Made by a program: the position numbers and the translations under genes. Source: an uncultured Corynebacterium sp. (GTDB taxonomy: Bacteria; Actinomycetota; Actinomycetes; Mycobacteriales; Mycobacteriaceae). From it: 64,000 nt of DNA. The notes under the pieces are model-generated. The model ran no database searches and was not told the origin of the DNA. It was given only the letters and a program-made list of their open reading frames with translations. How positions within the stretch are numbered: position 1 is the stretch's first letter; each line of letters opens with the position of its first letter. Positions 9,759 through 18,293 of this stretch are shown one piece after another. The stretch is from the NCBI RefSeq assembly GCF_946223165.1, contig NZ_CAMIBP010000006.1:22050-86049 (forward strand), in the 5' to 3' direction.

Positions 9759-10811
9759 GTGCATAAGGCAATCGTCGTCTTCGAGGTCGAGGGCGGATCG
9801 GACAAGGGCCCGGACGGCCACCGCAAGGACACCATGCCCATCGTCAACTCCATCAAGGACGCTGGCTGGCACTCCGAGGTCATCTATTTCCACCCGGACA
9901 ACGCTGACGAGATCTTCGAGAACGTCTCCCAGAACTTCGACGCCTACATTTCCCGCGTCAACCCGGGCAACATCCCGGGCGGAGAGAAGGGCTACTTTGA
10001 CCTGCTCACCAAGCTGGCTGAGGCCGGCCTCGTGGGGATGTCCACCCCGTACGAGATGATGGCCTACGGCGCTAAGGACGCCCTGGTCAAGCTCAACGAC
10101 ACCGACTTGGTTCCGTCCGATACTGCCGCGTACTACGACGTCGAGACCTTCCACAACACCTTCCCGACCTCCATCTCCTACGGCGAGCGCGTCCTCAAGC
10201 AGAACCGCGGCTCCACGGGTGAGGGTATCTGGCGCGTCCAGCTCGAGGACAAGACCCACGAGGTCGCCCCGGGCACCGCGCTGCCGCTCGACACCAAGCT
10301 GCGCTGCACCGAGGCCGTGGACAACCACACCGAGATCCGCGAGCTGGGCGAGTTCATGGACTTCTGTGACCAGTACATCATCGGCGACAACGGCATGCTC
10401 GTGGATATGCGCTTCATGCCGCGCATCGTCGAGGGCGAGATCCGCATCCTCCTCGTCGGCCCGGACCCGGTCTTCGTCGTTCACAAGAAGCCGGCCGAGG
10501 GCGGCGACAACTTCTCCGCCACCCTGTTCTCCGGCGCCAAGTACACCTACGACAAGCCGGAGGCGTGGCAGGAGCTGGTGGACATGTTCGCCACGGCCCG
10601 CCCGGTCATCGCTGAGAAGCTCGGCGGCGACAACATCCCGCTCATCTGGACCGCTGACTTCATGCTTGCTGACGGCGAGAACGGCGAGGACACCTACGTC
10701 CTCGGCGAGATCAACTGCTCCTGTGTGGGCTTCACCTCTGAGCTCGACATGGGCATTCAGGAGAAGGTTGCGGCCGAGGCCATCAAGCGCGTCGAGGCCA
10801 AGCACGCTTAA
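9759..10811 (+). CDS. Cj0069-like protein of unknown function (ATP-grasp-like)
   Basis: A 350-residue soluble protein. The start is GTG 9759, with GAAAGG placed 8 bp before it and a possible -10 element TATATT at 9679–9684; extending to 9591 would give an unlikely leader. The N-terminus VHKAIVVFEVEGGSDKGPDG, the NPGNIPGG segment and the RVLKQNRGSTGEGIWRV segment resemble proteins annotated as the Cj0069 family, which have an ATP-grasp-like organisation. Near the C-terminus LIWTADFML and GEINCSCVGF resemble the metal- and phosphate-binding end of such enzymes. The substrate is unknown. Neighbours (rhodanese, cation antiporter) give no pathway clue. Confidence 0.7.
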   Translation: MHKAIVVFEVEGGSDKGPDGHRKDTMPIVNSIKDAGWHSEVIYFHPDNADEIFENVSQNFDAYISRVNPGNIPGGEKGYFDLLTKLAEAGLVGMSTPYEMMAYGAKDALVKLNDTDLVPSDTAAYYDVETFHNTFPTSISYGERVLKQNRGSTGEGIWRVQLEDKTHEVAPGTALPLDTKLRCTEAVDNHTEIRELGEFMDFCDQYIIGDNGMLVDMRFMPRIVEGEIRILLVGPDPVFVVHKKPAEGGDNFSATLFSGAKYTYDKPEAWQELVDMFATARPVIAEKLGGDNIPLIWTADFMLADGENGEDTYVLGEINCSCVGFTSELDMGIQEKVAAEAIKRVEAKHA

Positions 10812-10822
10812 GCCTTTAAGCT

Positions 10823-10859
10823 AAAGAGTCATCCGCTTGAGATAAGCGGGTGACTCTTT
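10823..10859 (+). terminator. Terminator of the Cj0069-like gene, overlapping the next gene's start
   Basis: AAAGAGTCATCCGCTT pairs with AAGCGGGTGACTCTTT over a 5-nt loop: a 16-bp stem with one G·U pair, followed by ATTTGTTG. The GTG at 10850 that probably starts the antiporter lies inside the descending arm. Confidence 0.8.
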
Positions 10860-12550
10860 ATTTGTTGCTAGCCGTCGTCATGCTCCTCGTCATCGCCCTG
10901 GCGGAGACCCTGGGGGAGCGCACCGGCATCGTGGCCCCCATCATCCTGCTCGTGGCCAGCGCGGCCGTGTCCCTGTTCACGCCGCTGCCGGACATTGAGA
11001 TTGAGCCCGACCTCATCCTCGAGGTCATCCTGCCGCCGCTGCTGTTTGCCACGGCCATGCGCATGCCCGCGCATGACTTCCGCCGCAACTTCGCGCCCAT
11101 CTCTGTCCTGGCCGTCGTCCTCGTGGTGGTCACGGCCTTCGCCGTGGGGTTGACCATCCACGCGGTGCTGCCGGAGGTGCCGTTGGCGTACGCCGTGGCG
11201 GTGGGCGCGGTGATGAGTCCCTCGGACGCGGTGGCCACCGGCATCGTCAAGCAGGCGGGCGTGTCCAGCCGCGTCATCGCCATCCTCGACGGCGAGGGAC
11301 TCATCAATGATGCCTCGGCGCTGGTCATGCTGCGCTCGGCGCTGTTGGCGGCGACGGTGGGGGCGTCGACGGAACAGGTCGTGGGCGACTTCGCCTGGGC
11401 GGTGGCCGGCGCCATCCTCTGTGGCATGCTCGTGGGCCACCTCATGATGTGGCTGCGCAAGCACGTCCACGGCGTCACGGCCAACACGGTAATTTCACTG
11501 GCCATCCCGTTCGCGGCCTTCCTCCCGGCGGAGCACCTGGGCGCCTCGGGGCTGGTGGCCACGGTCGTGGCGGGCCTCGTGGTGGCGCACCACTCGGTGG
11601 AAAAGCTCGGCCCGGCGCAGCGCATGAACGAGCGCCAGACTTGGGCCACAGTGGGCCTCATCCTGGAGTCCGCGGTCTTTTTGCTCATGGGCCTGCAGGT
11701 CCCGCGGCTCCTCGAGGATGCCGCGGAGGCGGGGTACACGCTGGCCTCGGCGCTGGGCATCGGCGCGTTAGCCATCGTGGTCATCATGGTGGTGCGCGCT
11801 TTCGTCGTCACCCCGCTGCTGCGCTGGCTGCGGTGGCGCGCTCGGCGCAACCCGGACTACATCGAGCGTCTCGATGAGTTTGACAAGGCTCTCGAGGAGA
11901 TGACGACCCCGAGCGAGCACACGCTGGCCCGCGCGCGGCGGCGCTCTGAGCGGGCTCGTGCGGACGTCCGCTATTCGGAGGAATCCCAGCTCAGTTGGCG
12001 CGAGGGTGTGGTCAACATCTGGTCCGGCATGCGCGGCGCCGTAACACTGGCTGCCGCCCAAACCATTCCGGAAGGCACCCCGGCCCGCAGCTTCCTCATA
12101 CTGCTGGCCTTCGTGGTCGCTGCGGCTTCCCTCATCCTCCAGGGCGGCACCCTGGGGTGGCTGGTCACGACGGTCAAGCCTGCGCCCGACGTCCCCTCCT
12201 CCCGCGAGGAGCGCCTGGAGCTGCGCCGCGCGCTGTACGATGCCGCCTGCTCCGTCCCCGTTCCTCCTGTCCTGGGGCAGGCCCTGTGCGATGGGGGCGA
12301 CGTGAGCGAGAAGCGCATCCATCAGATGCCGCTCACCGATCTCATTCGGCTGGTCCGCAAGGCCATCACCTCGGGGCATCTGGGCGACGAGCTCCACAAG
12401 GAGATCAACGCCTACGTGCTCGAGCGCATTCGCGCAAAACGGGAGCTCCTGCTGGTCGAGCGCGACGCCGGCCGGGTGCGCGCCTCGGACTTCGACTATC
12501 ACCTGAGTCAGCTCGACGCGCAGCAGATGGTCATCGAGCTGCAGGGCTAG
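10850..12550 (+). CDS. Na+/H+ antiporter, CPA1 family
   Basis: A 566-residue membrane protein with about 12 hydrophobic segments in residues 1–410, then a charged cytoplasmic tail. The cation-binding motif appears as GEGLINDASALV near residue 150, and VGAVMSPSDAVA matches the preceding conserved helix of NhaP/CPA1 exchangers. It should exchange cytosolic Na+ (or K+) for protons. The start GTG 10850 is needed to give a full first helix; ATG 10880 is the alternative. The start falls inside the terminator stem of the preceding gene, so expression may depend on read-through or on melting the hairpin. Confidence 0.85.
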   Translation: MTLYLLLAVVMLLVIALAETLGERTGIVAPIILLVASAAVSLFTPLPDIEIEPDLILEVILPPLLFATAMRMPAHDFRRNFAPISVLAVVLVVVTAFAVGLTIHAVLPEVPLAYAVAVGAVMSPSDAVATGIVKQAGVSSRVIAILDGEGLINDASALVMLRSALLAATVGASTEQVVGDFAWAVAGAILCGMLVGHLMMWLRKHVHGVTANTVISLAIPFAAFLPAEHLGASGLVATVVAGLVVAHHSVEKLGPAQRMNERQTWATVGLILESAVFLLMGLQVPRLLEDAAEAGYTLASALGIGALAIVVIMVVRAFVVTPLLRWLRWRARRNPDYIERLDEFDKALEEMTTPSEHTLARARRRSERARADVRYSEESQLSWREGVVNIWSGMRGAVTLAAAQTIPEGTPARSFLILLAFVVAAASLILQGGTLGWLVTTVKPAPDVPSSREERLELRRALYDAACSVPVPPVLGQALCDGGDVSEKRIHQMPLTDLIRLVRKAITSGHLGDELHKEINAYVLERIRAKRELLLVERDAGRVRASDFDYHLSQLDAQQMVIELQG

Positions 12551-12608
12551 TACCCCGAGGGCAGTCACAATCCACCCATCCACCTACACACAGAGAAACG
12601 GGGTAACC

Positions 12609-12710
12609 GTAGACTTCGACGACATCGCTGGCGTCGGCCGCCCGGCCCGCGGAGCCCTGCGGCAGGCGGGCTATACCAACCTGGAAGCCCTGCACAGCCT
12701 CGCGTTAGTC
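12609..12710 (+). pseudogene. Remnant of a helix-hairpin-helix protein
   Basis: One frame encodes FDDIAGVGRPARGALRQAG followed by YTNLEALHSLA, the pattern of the helix-hairpin-helix DNA-binding motif (xxIPGVGxPARxAL, then YxTLExLA). No start codon or ribosome-binding site precedes it, and it runs straight into the end of the convergent DUF3151 gene. I read it as the broken N-terminal piece of a small HhH protein. Confidence 0.45.
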
Positions 12711-13136
12711 CAGGAGCCGGGCGACGCAAGCCGGGTCGGCGTCGGACAGCATCTGGCGCAGGCGGTCGTACTCGTCCGTCTCCCCGATGGCCTGGGAGGC
12801 GTGCGCCAGCGCCGCGAGGGCGCGCAGGACGCCCTGGTTGGGCTCGTGTTCGAAGGGGACCGGGCCCCAGCCCTTCCAGCCGTTGGCGCGCAGGCGGTCT
12901 AGGCTGCGGTGGTATCCGGTGCGCGCGTAGGCGTATGCGGTGAGGTAGGCGGTGGGCAGGGCCTCGTCCTCGCGCAGGTGGGCCAGCTCGCGCTCGGCCA
13001 GGCGGGCCCACAGCAGCGGAGAACTGGGGTGCTCGATAAGACCGGCCTCGAGGTCGCCCTCGCCGGTGCCGACGCCGACGCCGGGATCGGCGGGAAGGCG
13101 AATGGGATCGGGGGCAAGCATGTCGTTGAGTTCCAT
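12705..13136 (-). CDS. DUF3151 family protein
   Basis: A 143-residue cytosolic protein starting MELNDMLAPDPIRLPADPG. Conserved parts are PLLWARLAERELA, AYAYARTGYHRSLDRLR and NGWKGWGPVPFEHEPNQGVLR, which is the arrangement I know from the actinobacterial DUF3151 family. It has an alpha-helical, TPR-like look and no catalytic motif. The start is ATG 13136; a longer reading on this strand overlaps maf and is a shadow. It lies 25 bp downstream of maf and is probably co-transcribed with it. Function is not known. Confidence 0.8.
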   Translation of the reverse strand: MELNDMLAPDPIRLPADPGVGVGTGEGDLEAGLIEHPSSPLLWARLAERELAHLREDEALPTAYLTAYAYARTGYHRSLDRLRANGWKGWGPVPFEHEPNQGVLRALAALAHASQAIGETDEYDRLRQMLSDADPACVARLLD

Positions 13137-13161
13137 GCCCGCAGATTCTAGCCCAGGGGTG

Positions 13162-13758
13162 CTACGCCTTACCCCAGAACTGCGAGACGTTAAGCCCGAA
13201 GGAATACAGCGCCCGGCGGACCACCGGCAGGGACAACCCGATGACGGACGAGGGATCGCCCTCGATGGAGTCGATGAACCAGCCGCCGATGGCCTCAAGC
13301 GTGAAGGCGCCCGCGCACTGCAGAGGCTCTCCGGTGGCGGCGTAGGCGCGGATGTCCGCGTCGAGGGCCGGGGCGAAGTGCACTGTCGTGGTGGAGGTCT
13401 CTGCGTAGTCGCGCCCGTCATAGACCACGCAATGGCCGGTGAGCAGCTGCGCGCTGCGGCCGGACTGGGCGCGCCAGCGTTCCACGGTGGCCTCCTGCGT
13501 CAGCGGCTTGCCCTGAAGCTCGCCGTCGAGGAGCAGCATGGAGTCGCCGCCGATGATGACGTCGCCGGGGAAGCGGGGCGCGACGGCACGGGCCTTGGCG
13601 GCGGCGAGCGCCGCCACGATGTCGGCCGGGGCGGCATCGGCAAGCTCGGCCTCGAGGGCGCGCTCGTCGATGTCGGCGGGCGCTAGAACGGGCTCAACCC
13701 CCGCACCGCGCAGGATGGAGGCGCGGGACGGGGATTGAGAGGCGAGGACAATGCGCAC
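13162..13758 (-). CDS. maf: Maf-family nucleotide pyrophosphatase
   Basis: A 198-residue protein beginning MRIVLASQSPSRASILRGAG, the phosphate-binding ASxSPRR-like loop of Maf. Later conserved parts are DVIIGGDSM (the GxD motif), GKPLTQEATVERW and ALYSFGLNVSQFWG at the end. Maf proteins hydrolyse non-canonical or modified nucleoside triphosphates to monophosphates, linked to septum control and nucleotide-pool cleaning. The gene follows accE by 15 bp on the same strand; the accE–maf neighbourhood is conserved in corynebacteria. Confidence 0.92.
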   Translation of the reverse strand: MRIVLASQSPSRASILRGAGVEPVLAPADIDERALEAELADAAPADIVAALAAAKARAVAPRFPGDVIIGGDSMLLLDGELQGKPLTQEATVERWRAQSGRSAQLLTGHCVVYDGRDYAETSTTTVHFAPALDADIRAYAATGEPLQCAGAFTLEAIGGWFIDSIEGDPSSVIGLSLPVVRRALYSFGLNVSQFWGKA

Positions 13759-13773
13759 CCGGATCGGTCCCTT

Positions 13774-13977
13774 TTAGTAGTAGCGCACGTTGCGGAACGC
13801 CGACGGGTTGAACTGGTTCCCGGGCTGGCCCGGGGTCGCCCACATGTCGCGGGTGACGTTCGTCTGGGCGGCCTTGGCGCGGGCCTCGGCGTCGAGCTGG
13901 GAGAGGACAGCGGTCAGCGCCGCGACCTCGGCGTCCGTCGGGTTGCCGCGCAGGACCTTAAACAGCGGAGCGGTCAT
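13774..13977 (-). CDS. accE: Acyl-CoA carboxylase epsilon subunit AccE
   Basis: A 67-residue protein MTAPLFKVLRGNPTDAEVAA with C-terminal WATPGQPG. The core KVLRGNPTDAEVAALTAVL is the recognisable motif of actinobacterial epsilon subunits, which dock between the alpha (AccBC) and beta (AccD) chains and stimulate activity. It is at the short end of the family. The start is ATG 13977, with AAGGAGGC in front. It lies between maf and the accD paralogue, 68 bp after the latter, so accD–accE–maf–DUF3151 probably form one unit. Confidence 0.88.
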   Translation of the reverse strand: MTAPLFKVLRGNPTDAEVAALTAVLSQLDAEARAKAAQTNVTRDMWATPGQPGNQFNPSAFRNVRYY

Positions 13978-14045
13978 GTGTGCCTCCTTCAAAGGGCGGG
14001 GTGTCAAGCAGGGACAACGAAGACAGGTGTCAGGATAGCGCGCTT

Positions 14046-15347
14046 TTAGAGCGCGATGTTGCCGTGCTTCTTGGGCGGGTTGGTCACCAGTTTACGTTCC
14101 AGGAAGCGCAAACCCTCGATGAGGTAGCCGCGCGTGGCGGCCGGCTCGATGACGGCGTCGACCAGCCCGCGCTCCGCGGCCTGGTATGGGGTGAGCCATG
14201 CGGCGGCCTCTTCGGCGCTGTCGAGCCCCAGCGTGTCCGCGAGCGCCGGGGCGTCGTCGACGGCGATCTGGGCGGTCGGCCACGCGTAGGCCAAGTCCGC
14301 GCCGAGGTCCTTGGAGCCGAACACGACGTAGCCATTGCCGAAGGAACGGGCAACGTTGACGGTCACCTTGCCTACGGTGGCGGCGGAGTAGGCGTGGACG
14401 AGCTTCGAGAGCGCCGCGGGGGAGGTGTCAAGCGCGGCGGTGTCCACGAGCTCGACGAGGGGCGTGTTGAAGACGTCGCACAGCTGGATGAAGCGGGCGG
14501 CCTTCGCCGCGGCGGCGTCGTCCAGCACCCCGGCGTTGGCCACGATGCCGACGGTGCGGCCCTCCAGGCGGCCGAACGCGGTGTACACGCCCGGGACGGA
14601 TTCCTGCAGCTCGAGGAGATCCTCGAAGAGCGTCGTGACGACCGCGGAGAGATCGACCGTGCCGTCGTTCGCGACGGCGTCGTTGAGAGCGGTGTCCTCG
14701 GTGCGGATATTATCCGCGATGGTGCCGGCCATGAGCGGGGCGTCCGTGCGCGGCGCTTCGGCGCGATTGTTGGAGGGCAGGTAGGACAACACGGTGCGCA
14801 CGCCCGCCTTGGTGTCTGTGCCGATCACGATGTCGGACAGGCCCGCGATGATGGAGAGGTGATCGCCGTAGACGGCGGTGATCTGCGGGATGAGGCCGGA
14901 GGCCTTGGTGGCGCGTTCGAAGATGCGGGCCTGGTACGCGAGGCTGACGATGCCCTCCTGCGCGCGCGGCTTGTCGCCCGTGGTCAGCGCCACGATGGGT
15001 ACGCCCGTCTTGATGGCCAAGTCATAGAGCTTGACGACCTTCTCGCCGTAGACCTCGCCCATGGTGCCATCAAAAATGGTGTCGTCCTGCGCATAGGCGC
15101 AGACCTTGCGGCCATCGATGGTGCCGTAGCCGGTAATGACGCCGTCGGTGTACGGGCGGTCGTGCTCGCGGCCGAAGTCCGTGGAGCGGTGGCGAGCCAG
15201 GGCGTCGGTCTCCACGAAGGTACCGGCGTCAAAGAGTCCCTCGATCGCGGTGCGCGCGGCGGGCACCTCACCAAGCGGCGCACGGGACTCGGCCAGCTTG
15301 GCCTCGAGGTCCTCGATCTTGCCAGCGGTGGTTTTCAGATCAGTCAT
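14046..15347 (-). CDS. Degenerate acyl-CoA carboxylase beta-subunit paralogue (AccD/DtsR2-like)
   Basis: A 433-residue protein clearly related to AccD1 next door (shared [19 protein letters not shown] stretch, GEVYGEKVVKL, SYLPSNNR, AAERGLVDAVI, KKHGNI end) but about 100 residues shorter. The first oxyanion-hole segment of AccD1 ([12 protein letters not shown]) is replaced by YGDHLSIIAGLS, the following ~55 residues containing [14 protein letters not shown] are absent, and the [11 protein letters not shown] loop has become DTAALDTSPAA. The frame is intact and GC-rich as in its neighbours, so it looks maintained but probably non-catalytic. It occupies the place of dtsR2 in C. glutamicum. Confidence 0.8.
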   Translation of the reverse strand: MTDLKTTAGKIEDLEAKLAESRAPLGEVPAARTAIEGLFDAGTFVETDALARHRSTDFGREHDRPYTDGVITGYGTIDGRKVCAYAQDDTIFDGTMGEVYGEKVVKLYDLAIKTGVPIVALTTGDKPRAQEGIVSLAYQARIFERATKASGLIPQITAVYGDHLSIIAGLSDIVIGTDTKAGVRTVLSYLPSNNRAEAPRTDAPLMAGTIADNIRTEDTALNDAVANDGTVDLSAVVTTLFEDLLELQESVPGVYTAFGRLEGRTVGIVANAGVLDDAAAAKAARFIQLCDVFNTPLVELVDTAALDTSPAALSKLVHAYSAATVGKVTVNVARSFGNGYVVFGSKDLGADLAYAWPTAQIAVDDAPALADTLGLDSAEEAAAWLTPYQAAERGLVDAVIEPAATRGYLIEGLRFLERKLVTNPPKKHGNIAL

Positions 15348-15373
15348 GGGTAAACAGTCTACAAGCCGCTGGG

Positions 15374-15556
15374 GTGAATACCGAAGCGGGCGCCACCGGG
15401 GTCGTCACGAACGAGCCCGCCGAGGGCACCTTGATCTTCGTCTCCGAGAAGGGCTCCTTCACCTTCACTCCGAATAAGGACTTCTCCGGCACAGCGGATC
15501 CGGTGATGACAACGGCGGCCGCTGAAGAGATTCAGGGCCGCCGTGCAGGGGATTGA
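15374..15556 (+). pseudogene. Remnant of a cell-surface repeat protein between the two accD genes
   Basis: The plus frame reads GTLIFVSEKGSFTFTPNKDF followed by SGTADPVMTT. This is the recurrent unit of large actinobacterial surface proteins with cadherin/Ig-like repeats (G-x-F-T-F-T-P-x-x-D-F-x-G-T-A-D-P-V). No signal peptide, ribosome-binding site or anchor follows; the frame ends after about 60 codons. It is probably a leftover of a much larger gene, or a short translocated repeat. Confidence 0.5.
15513..15546 (-). terminator. Hairpin downstream of accD1
   Basis: ACGGCGGCC plus CTGAA pair with TTCAG plus GGCCGCCGT around a GAGA loop with a single bulged G. It lies 31 bp past the accD1 stop (minus strand). 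There is no clear U-tract. Confidence 0.5.
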
Positions 15557-15576
15557 GTGTCGCCGCGTGGTCCGGC

Positions 15577-17187
15577 TTAGAGCGGAATGTTGCCGTGCTT
15601 GCGCGCCGGGCGGGCGACGTTCTTGTCGGCGTAGAGGCGCAGGTTCTTGGCCACGACGGAGCGGGTCTCGGACGGCAGGATGACGGCATCGATAAGGCCG
15701 CGCTCGGCCGCCTTGTACGGGTTGAGCATGAAGTCCTCGTACTCGCGCTCGAAGGACTTGGCCAGCTCGTCGACGTCGAGGCCCTTCTCGCGGGCCTGCT
15801 TGAGCTCCTTGCGGTAGATGAAGCCCACGGCGCCGGAGGCGCCCATGACGGCGATTTGGGCGGTGGGCCACGCCAGGTTGACGTCTGCGCCCAGGCCCTT
15901 GGAGCCCATGACGCAGTAGGCGCCGCCGTAGGCCTTGCGCATGGTCACGGTGATCTTCGGGACGGTGGCCTCGCCGTAGGCATACAGCAGCTTTGCGCCG
16001 CGGCGCAGGATGCCGTCGTGCTCCTGGTCGGCGCCGGGCAGGAAGCCGGGGACGTCGACGAGCAGGACGATGGGGATGTTGAAGCTGTCGCAGGTGCGGA
16101 TGAAGCGGGCGGCCTTCTCCGAGGAGTCGATGTCGAGGCAGCCGGCGTAGACCATGGGCTGGTTGGCCACGAAGCCGACGGTCTGGCCCTCGATGCGGCC
16201 GAAGGCGATGACCACGTTCTCGGCGCGCTCGGCCTGGATCTCCATGTACTCGCCGTCGTCGGTGAGCGCCTCGATGACCTCGCGGACGTCGTAGGGCTGC
16301 GTGGCGGAGTCCGGGATGATCTCGTCGAGACGCAGGTCGTCCGCGGTGATCTCGTCCATGCGCTCGTACGGTTCGATGGGGGCCTGCTGGCGGCTGTTCG
16401 ACGGCAGGTAGCTCACTAGGTCGTGGACCCAGTCCAGGGCGTCCTCGTCGGAGGAGGCGGTGTAGTGGGTGTTGCCGGCGGACTTCATGTGCACCGAGGC
16501 GCCACCCAGTTCTTCCTGGGTGATGACCTCACCGGTGACGGTCTTGATGACGTCGGGGCCGGTGACGAACATTTTGGACTTTTCTTCCACCATGACGACG
16601 AAGTCGGTGAGGGCGGGGGAGTAGGCGTTGCCGCCGGCGCAGGCGCCCATGATGACGGAAATCTGCGGGACGACGCCGGAGGCCTTGATGTTCTGGTAGA
16701 AGGTCGCGGCGATCCAGTCCAGGGAGACGGCACCGTCCTGGATGCGGGCGCCGGCACCCTCGTACAGGCCGATGAGCGGGCGGCCGGTGGTGACGGCCAG
16801 CTCCTGGATCTTCACCATCTTCTCGCCGTAGACCTCGCCCAAGGCGCCGCCGAAGACGGTGCCGTCCTGGGAGAAGATGCACACCTCGCGGCCGTCGATG
16901 GTGCCCCAGCCGGTGACGATGCCGTCCGTGACCGGCTTCTTGGCGGACATGCCGAAGTCCTGGGTGCGGTGCACAGCGAGCATGTCGGTCTCCACGAAGG
17001 AGCCTTCGTCGAGCAGGTAGTCTAGGCGCTCGCGCGCGGTGAGGCGTCCTGCGGCGTGGACCTTCTCGTGGGCAGCCTCGCCCATGGGGGCGGCGGCCTG
17101 CTCGCGGCGGCGCTTAAGCTCCTCGATCTTCGCGGCCGTGGTGGCCGGTGTCGAGTCGAGCTCCGTCAAATGTGAGGAAATGGTCAT
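15577..17187 (-). CDS. accD1: Acetyl-/propionyl-CoA carboxylase beta subunit AccD1
   Basis: A 536-residue carboxyltransferase of the size and sequence of DtsR1/AccD1. The N-terminal half has [10 protein letters not shown] and [17 protein letters not shown] (first oxyanion hole); the C-terminal half has [16 protein letters not shown] and [13 protein letters not shown] (second oxyanion hole); it ends [11 protein letters not shown]. With AccBC and AccE it makes malonyl-CoA for type I fatty-acid synthesis. All catalytic segments are intact, unlike the paralogue downstream. ATG 17187 is the first plausible start. A GlxR-like palindrome lies 50 bp upstream. Confidence 0.96.
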   Translation of the reverse strand: MTISSHLTELDSTPATTAAKIEELKRRREQAAAPMGEAAHEKVHAAGRLTARERLDYLLDEGSFVETDMLAVHRTQDFGMSAKKPVTDGIVTGWGTIDGREVCIFSQDGTVFGGALGEVYGEKMVKIQELAVTTGRPLIGLYEGAGARIQDGAVSLDWIAATFYQNIKASGVVPQISVIMGACAGGNAYSPALTDFVVMVEEKSKMFVTGPDVIKTVTGEVITQEELGGASVHMKSAGNTHYTASSDEDALDWVHDLVSYLPSNSRQQAPIEPYERMDEITADDLRLDEIIPDSATQPYDVREVIEALTDDGEYMEIQAERAENVVIAFGRIEGQTVGFVANQPMVYAGCLDIDSSEKAARFIRTCDSFNIPIVLLVDVPGFLPGADQEHDGILRRGAKLLYAYGEATVPKITVTMRKAYGGAYCVMGSKGLGADVNLAWPTAQIAVMGASGAVGFIYRKELKQAREKGLDVDELAKSFEREYEDFMLNPYKAAERGLIDAVILPSETRSVVAKNLRLYADKNVARPARKHGNIPL

Positions 17188-17236
17188 GTTTCGGAAGTTT
17201 AGGCCGTCAACGCCCGATATGCCAGTTGCAACGCCC

Positions 17237-17252
17237 GGTGATATGTCTCACA
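17237..17252 (-). promoter_or_regulatory. Possible GlxR (CRP-type) site upstream of accD1
   Basis: GGTGATATGTCTCACA matches the C. glutamicum GlxR pattern TGTGANNTANNTCACA at all but two of its specified positions. It lies 50–65 bp before the accD1 start. Only sequence similarity supports it. Confidence 0.4.
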
Positions 17253-17257
17253 AAACT

Positions 17258-17303
17258 AAAAAACCGCCGTCCTGCCTTGGGGTGTGCAGGCGGGGCGACG
17301 GTG
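17258..17303 (-). terminator. Terminator of the SDR gene
   Basis: On the minus strand an imperfect GC-rich stem (ACCGTC…CCTGC paired with GCAGGACGGCGGT) is followed directly by six U residues and AGTTTTG. It is 20 bp past the SDR stop and insulates accD1. Confidence 0.7.
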
Positions 17304-17323
17304 GAGAAGAGTGGCCAGCTGGT

Positions 17324-18106
17324 TTAGACGGCCGTGTAGCCGCCGTCGACGAGATGGTAGGAGCCGGTGATGAAGGAGGCTTCATCGGACAGTAGGAAGC
17401 TCACGAGCGCCGCGACCTCTTCGGAACGGCCCAGGCGGCCCAGCATGTGGCGCGCGGCGAGGGCGGAGTAGGCCTCTTCCGGGAGGTTGGCGAGTAGCGG
17501 GGTGTCGATGTAGCCCGGGCCCACCGCGTTGACGCGCACGCCGTCGGCGCCGTACTCGGCGGCAACATTCTTGACCACGCCGTTGAGGGCGTGCTTGGAG
17601 GCGGTGTAGGCGGCGTTGAGCGGGGCGGCGACCTCGCCGTGAATGGATGACATCATGACCACGGCGCACTCGGCGGGGTTGTCCTGGGTGAGGAACTGCG
17701 CCAGCTGATAGTGCAAGCCGTAGATGTTGCCCTGCAGGTTGAGCTGAATGACGGCGTCCCAGTCATCCAGGTCCATCTCGCCCACGCGAGCCTGCTTGCC
17801 GCCGATGCCTGCGTTGTTGACGGCGAGGTGCAGCGCGCCAAAGGTGTCCACGGCATAGCGAACGGCCGACTCGTTGCCCTCGCGGGTGGAGGCGTCCATG
17901 GCGAAGGCGACGGCCTGGCCGCCGGCAGCCTGAACTTCCGCGGCGACGCGCTCGGCGCCCTCGAGATTAAGGTCGGCGACGACGACGCGCGCGCCCTTGG
18001 CGGCGAGATCCTTGCAGCAGGCCTCGCCGATGCCGGAGCCGCCGCCGGTGACGAGGGCGACCTTGCGGTCGAAGCCGGTGGAGTTGGGGATGGTGGAGTA
18101 GGTCAT
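17324..18106 (-). CDS. Short-chain dehydrogenase/reductase
   Basis: A 260-residue classical SDR. VALVTGGGSGIGEACC near residue 14 is the Rossmann TGxxxGxG motif, VVVADLNLEGA indicates the cofactor-binding strand ending in Asp (NAD preference), LAVNNAGIGG is the NAG motif, and the catalytic set appears as SS…YTASKHAL (Ser–Tyr–Lys). The C-terminal ASFITGSYHLVDGGYTAV is typical. The start is ATG 18106 with AGGAC upstream. The substrate cannot be deduced; glucose dehydrogenase-like or 3-oxoacyl reductase-like activities are both possible. It is monocistronic. Confidence 0.87.
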   Translation of the reverse strand: MTYSTIPNSTGFDRKVALVTGGGSGIGEACCKDLAAKGARVVVADLNLEGAERVAAEVQAAGGQAVAFAMDASTREGNESAVRYAVDTFGALHLAVNNAGIGGKQARVGEMDLDDWDAVIQLNLQGNIYGLHYQLAQFLTQDNPAECAVVMMSSIHGEVAAPLNAAYTASKHALNGVVKNVAAEYGADGVRVNAVGPGYIDTPLLANLPEEAYSALAARHMLGRLGRSEEVAALVSFLLSDEASFITGSYHLVDGGYTAV

Positions 18107-18247
18107 GTCGGGTGTCCTTTTTGGGAGTGTGTCGGGGCATTCTCGAGGCGCTGGATGCCTTAGTGACAATGGGTGCTGGGGACATGGCCCACCCTAAGGG
18201 AAATCGTGCGGTGGCGCCGTACTATGACAGCATGTGGGCACGCCAAA

Positions 18248-18273
18248 GCCGCCCTTCCCGGGGGGAGGGCGGC
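18248..18273 (-). terminator. Terminator of the 83-residue protein gene
   Basis: GCCGCCCTTCCC pairs with GGGAGGGCGGC as a near-perfect hairpin, 20 bp past the stop. The trailing sequence TTTGGCGTG is weakly U-rich. Confidence 0.65.
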
Positions 18274-18293
18274 GATATGCGCGTGACGTGCGA

